Source: Owenia fusiformis (lineage: Eukaryota; Annelida; Polychaeta; Sabellida; Oweniidae). From it: a stretch of 64,000 nt of DNA. The notes below the pieces were generated by a model, which saw only the letters and a program-made list of their open reading frames with translations, had not been told where the DNA came from and did no database searches. The stretch lies in the NCBI GenBank assembly GCA_903813345.2, contig CAIIXF020000001.1, forward strand, positions 18,371,915-18,435,914, written 5' to 3'. A program made the position numbers and the translations under genes. Below are positions 1 through 13,094 of this stretch, piece after piece. The first letter of the stretch is position 1; every line of letters begins with the position of its first letter.

Positions 1-3000
1 AAAGTTTGCTTTTTCTTTTGTATGTTTTGTATTGCACGAGTCATTAATGGGTCCCTTACACTGTAATTGCAGTATCATATAAATTTTTCTAAACTTAAAA
101 TGCAAGTCTAAGTGTTTATATCACATACACTCACCGTGGTGATATACCAAAATATCAACTGGTCACATGACTGGAGTATTGATGCATGATAAATCAGCCA
201 ATGGAACATATTATATTCCTTTGTTGCAAGAGACATGATATTAATATCATGTTCATTCGCATTCTGTAATCAGAAACTGGTATCAAGAATTCAACGTTAC
301 GTGAAAAGTTTTAAAATAATTGTTATCAAATATAGTATATTCATGATGAGATTTAAATAGTTGAGACATTTGAACATGTTTCACGCATATGATTTTTCAT
401 ATATTTGAATGCCCATAATAATTTTGACAGTGATCACTTAAATGTTCAGATTATCAAATACTCATGAAATATAAAATACATTATTTTCACATTAGTTACA
501 GAAAGAAACTTTTCCCATCAGTTAATTTGTTCCTTGCATTAGTTTTTTCACGATTGTTTGATGTCACAGCCTTTTTAATAGGCATGATAAATCTAAATAT
601 AAAAGATTAATGTGTGTTGTTCATCCATGTCACTCATTGCCAAACAAGAGTCTATTGTTCTTGGTGTGAGACGATTGGGAGGTATTTTAAAGTCGACTGT
701 ATTTTGAACTTTTGAGCATTAAGTTTTAATCCTAAAAAATCATGACATTTTTCCAATCATTTAATGTACAAACGTAAATTATCATTGTCAAAGACAGTAC
801 TAACATTTTACTTGTGTCTGAGTTGTTGTTTTATTCTCTATTGATCAAATATTGTTCATTGATTTTATTATTGTCTCTTTGTTTTTCAAATGTTGCCCCT
901 TGTGTTTAATATGAGTAAATAAATGAGCTATCCATGTGTAACACACAAGCATGATGCACTAACAATAGATTCAGGTGGTTTTTAAAGTCATTGAAAATAA
1001 ACGTATTCATCATGTACCATCAATGAAACTGGATTAATCATGAGCTTTAATTATGCTCTAAAAGTACACCGAGGCATATACAAAACATGCAAAGTTACCG
1101 AGTTCCAAAGTAACCAAAGTTACCTAGTTTTATAGCAATCAAAACGCTGAATCGAAAATATAATTTCATAAATTATTGACATTTCATATTGATGTTTTAT
1201 TTGTATGATGTTAAATGTTGTAGATTAAAAATTGAACAAATGTAAGGATCTGTGTCAAGTCACATAAATAAAACTAAATAAATGAGTTTATTCACTTGAA
1301 ACACAAGAACAAAAATATACATTCCCTAAAACAACAGAATGGAATTCAATGCAAAATAAGTCAAAACGATTAAATAACGATCTAAATGTACTGAGCACGA
1401 TGAAAAATCTTGAAAAGTTCGAAACTAGTTATACCGATATCGTTTTAGATTAAAAAGGATTAGATTTTCGATCTGTTACCAAACACGTCTAATATTTGAT
1501 ACACATCTTATAGCTCTTTAACAATTGGATTTTGAAATATGATATTGCCATAAATCATATCATGTTTGATACATGCTATCAAGCCATCTGGCTATAACGG
1601 TTCTGATCGCAAATAACAATAGCAAAAAACTAGACAAGTTAAACAATCTTGTTTATTCAATAATACATTGATTGATGTTAAAAAGGGAACACCAATTTTC
1701 TTATTAATTAGAGACAAAAGTACATCTGGGGTTGAATACTGTTGAAGATTCCCGTCGAGTTTTTTAAAGAACACTACAGCGACAATGCTATTACAGGTCT
1801 GAATTTGTTATAGAAAAGTCATTAGAATTTTCATTAGATAAAACTCCCAAGGTACATTAGACATTCATCAAACTCCGTAGCGAAGATTACAATCTCTGAA
1901 TGCTATTCCTTATAGACCCACATCTGTGAATTCTAAACACCCATGACCCGCCGCAATCGAAACTCTGACCTTTGTGCAAAACAACTACTGAATAGTGAAG
2001 GATTATGCCTGGATATATCACAACTCAAGTAGATAAAACAAGAGTTCATTTTGAATTGTGCATTTGTTATTATATTCATGGAATAAGTGGGAATCTCAAA
2101 TGCTTTTCCTTTAAATCACCATTTTGAAACTAGAATGGAATGGCTCCGCCCACTTACGCAACTCATTGTAAAAGATGCCCAAAGGTCAAATGGCAACCAT
2201 TTTGAATCTTAACATGATGTGAACTCTGACTAAAGGCCAGATGATTTAGTGCTATGTGAAACGAATATAACGCATCCAATAAAAAATCCTTAGAATCCCA
2301 GCCACATTCAACACCTAAAATGATAATAAAAAGTAGTTGAATACCTTTAAAATGAAACGCGATCATGCCAACAGCTTCACTTTCATAATCAAAACCAACA
2401 TCAAACAACATAGTGGATATTAAGCACCAATACTTCCTGTGTGTAAACAAAAGTGGTTGTAAAAAGTGCACCGATTTTGGGGTAAGTGGGGTTTAGACTG
2501 CATACTCGTATGTTAACTCACATACCATCTTGAGAAAGCCAGAACAAATGATCTCATGGGTAAAGCAAAGTAGGTGACTCGGCAAAGCAGTCACCGCATC
2601 ATTTGAAAGTTCACGCAGAGAGGAAGTTGTTTATTTTAACTGAGTATCTCCGCATATCAGGACATTCTAACCATCCACGAAGGTTCCTTTGACGTAAGTT
2701 TCTTTAAATATTTAGATTCAGACTTCAGATGCATCAGTTATAAATGGAGGGTTGTTTGTTGTTAGGAGGTTATTCTCTGGATGATGGACGCCTGAAAGAT
2801 CGCTGGGTGAACTAGTTGTAGACGAGCTACACGTCTGTTTTATATTTACTGCAACGTCGCCTTCAATCACCAGTGAGAGGCATCGACTTGATACCAAAGC
2901 AGTATCGTCATCAAAACCAGCTTTTTTATCTCTTTCAGAACTATGCTCGACATGCTCTGTTCCTGGTGGTCCAGTCTGTTCTTTAATTTCAAACTATGTC

Positions 3001-6000
3001 CAACCCCCATGACAAGTTTATTCACGAGTAGATAGGTCATCAATCATATATGTGTGTAGTAATTTTAAAAATTAAAAGATAAGGTCGGCCTGACTGACTG
3101 TGACAATCAAGAAGATAAAAACGACGCAAATAAAATGAATCTTCGCCATGGATGGAATATGTTATTATCTTATATTTGCATTGATTGTTGGTGTTTGATT
3201 TTCCATTAAGAAGGAGGTGTCTGCAATCAGAAATCACTTCATTAGAAAATTACCAGGTATATTGGTATTTTATTAGCTTACAGGCTTGAAGTACCATTAG
3301 CCAAAGTCCTTTCAGAATGTGACAGGTTTGTATGGCTGATTACATCTAGAATCTTAGGAGTCTCCAACTATCACAAAATTCATCTTTTAGTAGAGATATC
3401 TAATTTCTGGCAAATAAATGGTTTCTATGGCAACGATATTTCGACATTAATGCAAGAACGGTTTATATTAGTAAGATTATTCATGCATTACCGAGCGCTC
3501 AAGTCTTTCTTGATAACAACAAACGTGCTATCTCAACGGAGTGAATTTAATGATGAAACGTCTTCTGGGAATCTTATTTTCGAACCTATTCAGAATTCTG
3601 AATTAATTCTTGAAGATTGTAAATCGCTAGGGTAGAGAAGACATTATCGCTCAGTATGATTTGAATCTTGAATTTGATCTTGAGTGAAGGCTGAATCCCA
3701 CTCCCTGTGAGTCAACCGTATTGCTCAGCAACCGCATACACCCTGTGGGATATGCTTTATTTACCCTACCAATCATTTTTCTAATTATCAAATTAAACCG
3801 TAATTGATCTGAATCAATGATAATGGTATTAAATATCAATAAATATAATAAGTTTTGATATATCATACCTCTCCATACCCGGTACCCGTTATATCAGTTG
3901 TCTGCACTCCATGTTAGAAATCTCGAGACTGAGGGAAGAATATTACATGAAGCATATAGGTATTATTATTTTCCATCAGCTTGGAACAAAAGTTAGTGTA
4001 CAAATTGAATTTTATTTATTGTTTGGGGATCACGTGGGGCCATTAAGTTTACATGTGAAAGAACCTGGTCTCATCAATAGTTTCCCGTTCCTTTAGATAT
4101 CTGTCGGAGCTTTGTTGTTGTTCGAAGTTGGTATTGTCTGCTCTAAGTCGCGTTGCAAGATTAATCGCTAGAATTGTTCCACCTGACCTGGAGCATTCAC
4201 CAGTGTAGAATAGATGCCAAGGGTCAATGGAGATTTTAACATTCACATCTCCAGAACATAGTGGGAGATATTTTTGGACCATTGTTTCAACTTGATCGTA
4301 ATTTACATTTAATAACTTCCCAATAATGTTGCTTGTTTTAAGAATATGTGTTTTATTATCAAATGAAGTAGTTTAGCCATCAAACTAATCTTATTTCGTT
4401 GTAGTACGTTTAGCCTTGGTTTATTACCTAAGGGGCCTATTAGAATCCATTATCGTCATTATTTTATGGGTTTACTAGCCCTTGGATCTCATCCAACCAT
4501 TATTTATAGGTCTAACTCGACCCAAACAGAGAACATATATCAAAGCAGCTATTATGACCAGGGGATTTCTAATATCTTTTGTTTTGACTGAAACAAAAAA
4601 AATATGTGACATGGACAAAACCCCTCATTATTAATTAGCTGATTTAACAGTATGTCATCATTCTAGACATTGAGACAGATATTTTAATAAAATTACATAT
4701 CAATACCCAATTAATCATTTGCTTGTCGATCATATACGTTTTTAATAATACTCGCCCGGACTATACATCATATTTATCAACGTCTGAGTCTTTTCGTCAT
4801 TGTATCTCCAATATGTTCTCACAATAATCACGAACGTTAGCATTATCAAACATTCTTGTCTTGCTCCATTATGGATTGCCTTTGTATGGTGGGCTTTTTG
4901 GCTTGAATTTTTCCTGTTCATGATTTATATGATTGGATATAATATCATTTGTGAATATGATTGAAGCTAGTATCCGGATTATTTTGTTGTGTTCTTGTTC
5001 TATCGGTTAATATTGCTTGTTTTTGTAGTTGTTGCTGTTTTCTTTTTTTCAAATTTCTGCCCCTCATGCTCTCTTATTATGGAACCTCATACCTTTAATG
5101 TTTATTTCAGATTGATTGATGCCACAATATTGAGCATATAATATGTTTTGTTGATAAGGTATCGATGTTGCAAAAGCTCAAGCAAACTCAAAACCTGGAA
5201 CAACTCAAACTTGGTCAAACTTTAATCTATACATGTTTAACTCGTAACACATTGGATTATGGTCTGGGATAGTTGGGTTTGTTCATCAATTAAACAAATA
5301 TGAGAAAGGGTTACAAACTTCACCAAAGGATTTTATATATTTGCTCGATCATATATTAATGATGATGTCTAGTTCAGTGTGTTTTTCCTGAAATCAATAA
5401 CGTATCAAAAATGCAAGAACACTTGGTATATCAAATGCGTTAGTTATTTCATTGTTTGTGATAGATAAACCTTTTCGTGTCTTCTAGTTTGTTTGCAGTG
5501 TGAAAAAGATTAATTATTGAGGTATGTAATAAACTAGCCATTCTCCCTTAAAATGGATGATTTCAAGACATTTGTCTATCTCGAACATGCATTTTATAAT
5601 TTCTGGAAAGTGTATGATATTGTGTCGACTCCTGGTGAAAACAACATTGTGGTAAACTTAAACTTAAAGGCAACTTAAAAATAGTATCAAAATTGGTACC
5701 ATAATCGGAATTAATGAGAAACACTATATCAACATTTCTGGTATATAGTTCATAACTTTAGCTAGAAAAGTTCATCATTCCTTGCAATATGTATAGTAGA
5801 TAGAGAGATTGTACAAAACTAAATAAATGTTTAATGTGAAGGTTGAGTTTGGATTTGAAACAAATCTTGTTCAGATCAGAAAAGCCTACATCTGTTTCGA
5901 GCAATGCATCATAATCATTTCTCTTTAGAAAGGGTGGGAGTGACTACTTTGAGGGTGGGGGAGTGTTAAGACCATAGTATTGTGACAAAGCAGAGACCTC

Positions 6001-7635
6001 AGCAATTAGACTAGCCATTTTGTGATCTCCCTAAAGGCAGGGCATCATACCGCCTGTCAGAATGTCTTTTCTTCTAGCCATTGTAGATTAAAATGTATCG
6101 GTTAGCCACTTTATCATAATTATCGCACCTTGACTTTCTAATTACACATCCATTGTCCATTCGCTTGCCAATTGTCAAATCAACTAGAGCACTTATTATT
6201 AAGTTTTGCTGCTTCCTCAATGTAAAAGTTTACAAATGAAACCGTTACCATAAGAAAGGTAGAATTGTTTGATATCTGATCTGTATAGATGCTAGTAGAT
6301 CTAGGCAGGCAGTCGCCTCTTTATGAAAGTGAATAAGTAATGTTGATTAGCGTGGAAGAGACCTCTGTGATTCAGTGGGTGAACTAGACGACCAAGTGAT
6401 TTATAGAACACGACAACTTCTCAAACTTGTTCTCGAGAAGCAGCAGAGGGCCAGCACGCAGGTAATTAGTCATTTTTTAACTTTCGTCTGTCTAAGCATT
6501 GTTAGTTGATGGGACTACATCCCCATTGCGCTTGTTAGCAAAGAGTTAGGAACTTTGAATAATTGACTATGAAACTGTCTAAAACGAATGACCATAAATT
6601 ACCTGATTGAATTAATGGAGATGATAGTCTTAATTCATAAACTACTCTCAGAGTAACAATTAGAACTAACGAATGGATCCATTGAGGTTTACTATGACAT
6701 GAAGTTAAGGAAAAGTTACAAACAGCTATTTTATCGTGTAAACTAGGAAAAACTAGTTCTTATCTCTAACAAGATTAACTAATCACAAGTATAGTAAACT
6801 TTTCCAGTGACCTGTAGCCTAGTATGTTACTTGAAGGACCGTGTCTCTTTTATTGCCATTTATTTTCATTTAGGCTTTCATTTCTGATTTGAAGGTCATT
6901 GAGACTAAGGAAGATGATTAATGAAATTCTTGGTCACTCAGGCTTCATTTTTCAGTTATACATTTCAAATCATTGAATCCCTTTTGCGACATGCAAAATT
7001 GCATTTTCAGGTAGAAGCAAAATTCAAATAAAGTATTAAATGCAAATGCTTGATATTTTAGACAAACGTTTTAAAAACAATTGTAAATAATAATTGAATG
7101 AATGTAAATAGATGAATTCATTTGTGAGGTGAGATGATTTATAATATTTGAATTTAGACATGTACATGTACTTCATGTATCGATTATTTCTAAAACAAAA
7201 GAATCAGATAGATATAAATATTTTATTCTTTTAGTTAACAGTTACAAAATCATTGACTCTGTAAATATTTTGCAAACGTGTTATATGACAGCAATTTGAT
7301 ATCCCTCTTTGACGTTTGAAAGACATTCATAAAGAAACACAAAATCCTGGAGATTTTTGGTTCACTTATCTTTCTTCCTGTCAAAACAGTGTGTATCCAT
7401 GGTCATTCAATTAACACTAGTATCGGTAAATCCAAATGGATATAAATGAATGTTATAATCCATGGATCTGGAGTATTGAGAAAGTTCTAGTATGATCAGA
7501 TGAAGGTTAGTCATTCCTCGTGGTTATCCGCAGTCTACAGCGGCCATTTTTGATCCACCCTCTTCATTCCTACGGTCTTTTTGATCTCAGATCAGCGAAA
7601 TGTTATGTTGTTTTGTTGAATTAGAACAAGTCATC
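1..7635. other. Hox4-Hox3 intergenic DNA, left part
   Basis: AT-rich noncoding sequence. Every open frame is short, low in coding character and without a recognisable domain. The 3' end of an upstream Hox4 transcript could reach into the first kilobase, but nothing in the sequence proves it. Two places end in good splice-donor sequences after a locally GC-richer stretch: about 2,590-2,693 (GAC|GTAAGT) and about 6,351-6,461 (CGCAG|GTAATT). They might be untranslated exons on the + strand, but I found no equally good acceptor for either. One X-box motif lies at 3,421 and one GCGGCCATT site at 7,540. Confidence 0.5.
3421..3434 (+). promoter_or_regulatory. X-box-like RFX motif
   Basis: GTTTCTATGGCAAC fits the RFX/DAF-19 X-box consensus RYYNYYATRRNRAC at every position. 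It is one of five sites in the Hox4-Hox3 spacer that fit the narrower pattern GTTTCYATRGYAAC. Binding is not shown by sequence alone. Confidence 0.35.
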
Positions 7636-7695
7636 ATATACCTGTAGAACTGAGCTTCTGTTTACAACGATACACAAACCCGGATCTACAGGGTA
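7636..7695 (-). ncRNA. mir-993: microRNA hairpin, mir-10/mir-993 family
   Basis: Read on the minus strand, positions 7695-7674 give a 5' arm beginning TACCCTGTAGATCCGGG, with the mir-10 family seed ACCCTGT. A 15-nt loop follows (7673-7659), then a 3' arm (7658-7636) beginning GAAGCTC and containing TCTACAGGTAT. The two arms pair over about 20 bp with a bulged C and few mismatches. The 5' arm shares TACCCTGTAG and CCGGG with the miR-993-5p I remember from insects. The 3' arm agrees with miR-993-3p at about 19 of 23 positions from memory, whereas the miR-10-3p arm differs more. In insects mir-993 lies in the Hox cluster near zen/Hox3 and Dfd/Hox4, the same interval as here. The hairpin is opposite in strand to Hox3 and Hox2, so it needs its own promoter or an antisense host transcript. 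Canonical mir-10 (Hox4-Hox5 interval) is expected outside the window. Confidence 0.88.
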
Positions 7696-10600
7696 AACTC
7701 TAATATGTTCGACAAACTGCCTGCGAAATTTCACCTTGCCGTCTGCTCATTCCCGCCATTAATGCTCTCTTCCGTCTGCTGACCTAGATTTCGGTAGAGA
7801 CCTCTCCTTGAGATTTAATGCCTTTATGTTCTTCTAGATTCTTCTTCAACCGCTCATCTTCATGCTAAGCTCACCAAGTATAATTTTGATTAATACATTT
7901 TGCCGTTGTTGCTGTTTTTGACAGTTGCAGACCATGTTGGACGTTTTGAAGCAGACTGTTGCAGACCTCAATACAACCTCTATCCAGGGGCTATACATAT
8001 GCATATAGCTCTGTACACCTTGAGTCCATAAATATTATTCACTACCCGATGTACATGATTCATTATCTCCAAATAAAAAAATCAAGGTTGAATTTTCATT
8101 GCAATAAAGATCTCAATTAATTAGGCTGTCATTTTTATTGCCGTTTAGGTGTGCGAATGTACTAACTTCTAATGTCACTGTGATATGAAAATATGGTTCT
8201 CGAAGAGAATTTCACCGAAGATGATATTAACGAGCTCTAATGGCTCATTAGTGCTACACAATTGTACACACTGTTGTGAAAATACGAAAATAACTTATTA
8301 AATATGACTAAGGTCCATAAAAGAGCGCATGTTACAATTCATCCATCATTGATACTTTTCCCAATATAATTTGACATTAATTGAGAGCGAAATACATTTA
8401 ATATGGCACGAGTAATCATCTAATATAGAGGTTTTTGTTACTTCTGTTTTAAATTCCATGGTTTTATGAAGAAATTATCAATTAATATAAAAATAGGAAA
8501 TGAATTTTCCACAGTTAGGAAGCTTACAAAATATGATTTTGATATCAAATGATCACAACTAAAATTGTTTAACAGGTTTTTTCATTAGTTCTAATTCTGA
8601 AAGGTGTATTTGCAGATAGGATATACAAACACCAAGATAGATAACTTTAATAACTGCACTAAGAGCTGAATAAAATACGATATAAGGACAAGTACATATT
8701 GCATCTAGACTTAATTCCGAGATGATGTTGACTGATGCTGCATGAATGCAGGGCGATAGAGAGATGCTCTTAGAATTAATATGAGAAAAGAGAATATTCT
8801 TGATATCTGATTAAATGTTCCGTCAACAAAAGACCGCTAAGTAATGTTCTCAAATTCCGAGCAACCTTGACATAAAATCAATGAGAATCCTAGAGCGATC
8901 GGAGCTCTTGTCTCGGTTGGACCGCTTATCTTTTCAGTCTCAGTAAGTTTGGCATATTTAGCGATCCCGATTGTCAATTGGCTGGTGATTTCAATTTCGC
9001 ATGTCTCTCTCTATATCTTGCAACTAATCCCTGTCTTACGTTGCCACCCAAAGGAAGACTAGATAAATTACTTTAGACATAGCTACTCTTCAATCGGATT
9101 ATTATTAATTGAAAAGTTCAATTTCATCTTTGAATCGCTACAAGATAAGTGGCTTTGTAGCATGGAATTTTCATAACTTTCATTTCCTAATTCGAGACTA
9201 ATGCCAACATTAATTGCATTCTTCGAAACAGTTATTGTAAAACCTGAAGAGGATTTGAACACGGATATCTAAATCCATATTACTGGTATTGTAGTGTTTC
9301 AAGTGTTTCTAAATTGTCATCGTTTTTATCATTATGATGTGAAATATCAGCATTAGAAAAAACATAGAAACACCCAATATCAACCCGCAAATGTAAGGTA
9401 AAGTCCAGCAGGTTGAAAAATGAGATGTTTTTGAAAAATATGGAAGGCTTATTATGTACCGTCTATAAGATAGGGCGGACGTTTCAAATGATACTGTCGC
9501 CGGCTTTTTAACTTTTAAAAGTCAGTCAATCAGGTTTCTAATCTTGTCAAAATCAAACTTTGTGTATATTGTACTGTAATGAAACTTTCTTTAATGTGGT
9601 GTTATTTACTGTTTATCAACCATAATATCTTGTTATAGTATTTCGCTTCCCTTGATGGTACCCATTGATCATCGTATATTCATTTTCAATATTGATACAA
9701 AATTGTGTCTTAACATAGACAGCTGTTCCCGTGATAATAATGTAAAAAATAACTCTATGATATTTAAATCTAGTATTACACTCCCGTCAAAAAGTGTATA
9801 ATTTTCCAATATATATAAATGATTATGCTATCTGTATTTTTTCCCAATTGGCGATTACAATCTTAACTAAATTGACTTATTTGTCTCTAAATCTTTTGAA
9901 AAATAGCATTGAATTAAAAATGAATAAATTTGATTCGGCAAATATTGGATCATCCTTGATTCAAATGTGTTTCAATTTATTCCAAGTGCAGGGACAGTGA
10001 TGCCCGATCACAAGGATGAGATTGCATACATTTAGTATTTTTACTCTGAATAGTCTGCTTCAGGACCCTGCTCCCCTTTATCTTCTTTAACAGCCTGTTG
10101 TAAATTAAATATTGGGGACCAGAGTCTTGGAGCAAGACTCTCCTCTGAAATATTCGGTCTATTTGATAACGTGTCGTCATTACTTCTGGCCATGAACGTC
10201 ACAGAGTCAATATGTTTACAGGGCAGTGAAGAAGAATGGACCCCACATAAGTGTATGCATATTTGGAAAGGTGACATAAAGTTACTTTTCAGCGCAAAAT
10301 ATCAATAATGGTATTTTCTCAGACTTGTTTGAAACCTGTTTTGTACAAATTGATATTGTATTGAAATTAAATACTTTTTGGATCTGATGTTTCAGGATTG
10401 CAAAATCAGTCATTTTGACTGTTTTCTGCAAAGTGGAACTTAGATTTGGTCCATATATTTCTGATCAGCCTGTAGTTACAATAATATGTCATATTTTTTG
10501 TTTTGAAACGTATGTATGGACCACTCGCTAACTTTTGTTTTGAAAAAATCAGTTTATTTTTTGTGAAATAATTCTTGGCATCGTAAATACAGCATTTTGA

Positions 10601-12898
10601 AGGCTTGAATAACAAAATCAGACGTATTCATTTTTATTTAGAATTTATTAAAATTTATATAGAGGCATTTAAAACTTATACATGTATTTAAAGCGGTAGT
10701 GTGGACAGAATTATGATGAAAACTATTCCAAAGTGTTATCTTCTCTACAATAAATTAGAAAAAGATATATATAGAGTGTAAATTATATCGTTTTGTAACT
10801 TTTTGAGGTGAGTGTAATTATTTTAAAACTCATGAAGTCAATTACTTTCATACAGCAAAGTATATTCGACCAGGTTAATAAACTGTCTGATGAGGTTTAG
10901 TGTTCACAAACAGCACAATATTCAAGTTTGTACTGAATAAAATCCATTCTCTATGTGTAAAGTTTGCGTATTTATATTTTATACCAGTTTAGCCAGGAAA
11001 AATACACCCTGTTATCTTAATATTATTGTAGTATTGTGACAATAAGTCCGTATGTATATTGTAATTGTTATTTAATCTAAAAATCCAGAAACTAGATTCT
11101 GCGCGAAAGACTATTATGTTTCCGTATGTTAAATGTATTATATAAAGCTTATAGATTTCCTGTTAAAGACAGACTAAGAAATTCCCGTAATAATTTTAGA
11201 AATCGGAGCTTCTTTATCGGTTGATGCAGAGTAAGAATAGAGAATAACTCATACACAATACAAACTTCTCTTCAAAAATGATTAATTGTGATGTAACATA
11301 TTTTCAGTGATTTTAGATAATACAGGTATTCAGCAAACTACCTTAGATGTATCCCTTAATGCAAACGTGAAATAATGAGTCTCGGGGCTAAAGTTTAGAA
11401 GTTCTGTGTCTAAGTCTGCGACAGACTAAACAAACTATAGCCCTAATATAATTCTCCAAGTGTGATGTTTGTCACATCTTGGCAAAACACATTTTAGCGT
11501 GACTACAGATGTCTTTTGATGTCCAATTCAACCTGATGGATGGTTTTCGGTACCCCCAGAAATATGACAGATGCATGGGTTCGCTGTCATGAAACTGATA
11601 GTGATGTTGAGCAGTCAAAACAAAAGGAAGTGAGATCAAACGCCCCGCTTACATAGAGTTGACAGTAGAAGTCATCTCCAAGATGAAGCTACCAAATTGT
11701 GTTTCCCACAGTTGGCTCATCTGCAATGTTTATGGGGTGCTTACGTAGATATCATCCCTAGCCTGGAAAGGGTTAGATTACCTCTATGTGCAGTCAGTGT
11801 GCATCACCTCGTGTCTATCTCAGGCCCAATCATACTCGGATCGGAATCAAAGGCATATTTGTTGAAAGATTGTTCCTGAATATTTATGCAAGGAAGTTTT
11901 GCGCAAGACATTGCATTTGTCTCAATGATTGAACCAATATTTTTGGCAGGAGAGTACAAATATTTATTTTTCCATATTGATATTGTTTTTGCTGCATGTT
12001 CAGGCCATGTATGTTTTAATTTAATAAAAAAAGTTTTAATTGTCTGAATGAGTTATTAGTATCGATACTTATGAATTTTATAGGTTTATATAGCTTTAAT
12101 GTTGTCATTGCTACGTACAGCATCATATGGAGTACAAAGCACAAATGGCTTTTGCATGTTAGCGAATTGAAACATTTCCAAATCATGTAATGGAGGGAAG
12201 ACATTCTATAGAAACAAAGTCATTTTAGAGTAAGATTTATGTCTCTTAGAATCACATTTTATTTCACAATAACTCAAGCAGCATTTTGTCATTAGTCGAC
12301 TGACATATTTATTTCTGGAGGAAAGGCATTAATTGAGACGTGTCGTATTTTGTAGAAGAGGCTATAACATACGAAGACAGATGATATGTCTCTTCGTTTA
12401 GATCAGACATTTTAAAAGACATTCCTTTGATAAGTAATAAATATTATCTCGTTGACATTGAAGCGTCTTAAATTGTGAAGTTGCTCTGAAGTCGTGTAAA
12501 TGTGAAAGAGATGTAGAGGCGGGATATGACATTGTTTGCGAGTGGATACGTCAGTAGGATTTAGAGGTCTCGAGGGATCTCAACTTCTTGTGCTTGAATT
12601 AGTTTCTTTGTGAAGACCTATACTTCATTTGCATGGCGTTACTTTACACAAAAACTAGCAATTAATATTTTATCATGCCCCTGTCAATCATTCTGGTTTT
12701 AGGTGAAATCCCAGTCAGCCAGGCTGAAATTAAATCTATGTGTTTGTGAGAGTGAACATAAAGCGTTGTCTGTGGAGAACTTGATCTATTCTATGTATAA
12801 ACATTTCCGGGAAAGTTCAACGGGTAGACAAGTCTGGGTAACTGAAGAACATACTACAGTACATTGATTAACAGTCGTACTATCTTTTTTGTTGCCAG
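7696..12898. other. intergenic DNA between the miRNA and the putative exon
   Basis: No gene is recognisable. 7,720-7,820 is pyrimidine-rich on the + strand and could be the 5' flank of the minus-strand primary miRNA. At 7,934 a strong acceptor-like tract (GCTGTTTTTGACAG) is followed by ATG at 7,933-7,936 and a 24-codon frame starting MLDVLKQTVADLNTTSIQG. It is too short to call. The remainder is AT-rich and shows no repeat I could identify. Confidence 0.45.
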
Positions 12899-13094
12899 GA
12901 GACAGTATACTCGAGTGGATATCAGGGGGGAACGCGACCCACCGAGCAAGACCTACGCCCCGGATCTACCATTTCAAACTGTGATACCAACTGTTACCTG
13001 TATCTGTGTTCAGCTCAGCATCGATTCTACCCGCACCAGGATCTTCACTCTCAACTAAGGACTGTAGATTTCCGGTGGTGCTCTTCACATATCG
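12899..13094 (+). other. putative spliced exon, perhaps distal 5' UTR exon of Hox3
   Basis: A GC-richer island of 196 nt has excellent splice borders: the acceptor is CTATCTTTTTTGTTGCCAG|GAGAC and the donor is ATATCG|GTAAGT. One frame is open across the whole exon (starting ETVYSSGYQGGTRPTEQ) but it has no Met and matches no family I know. Joined to the acceptor in front of Hox3 (39,755 or 39,760), that frame meets a stop before or at the short upstream frame and never enters Hox3, so an untranslated role fits best. Vertebrate Hox3 paralogues are known to use far-upstream noncoding 5' exons, so the same plan here is plausible but inferred. It could instead belong to a long noncoding RNA or to a longer Hox4 transcript. 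Confidence 0.45.

Noticed and set aside
1-1300. 3' end of Hox4
   Set aside because: No homeobox or coding remnant is visible; AATAAA near 1,267 is not evidence by itself in AT-rich DNA.
1930-1985. possible tRNA or SINE head (GCAATCGAAACTC on +)
   Set aside because: Only a T-loop-like phrase; no A/B box spacing or cloverleaf could be drawn.
7636-7695. the hairpin read as a + strand miRNA
   Set aside because: Antisense reading gives arms that match no known seed as well. On the minus strand both arms match mir-993 in the right order.
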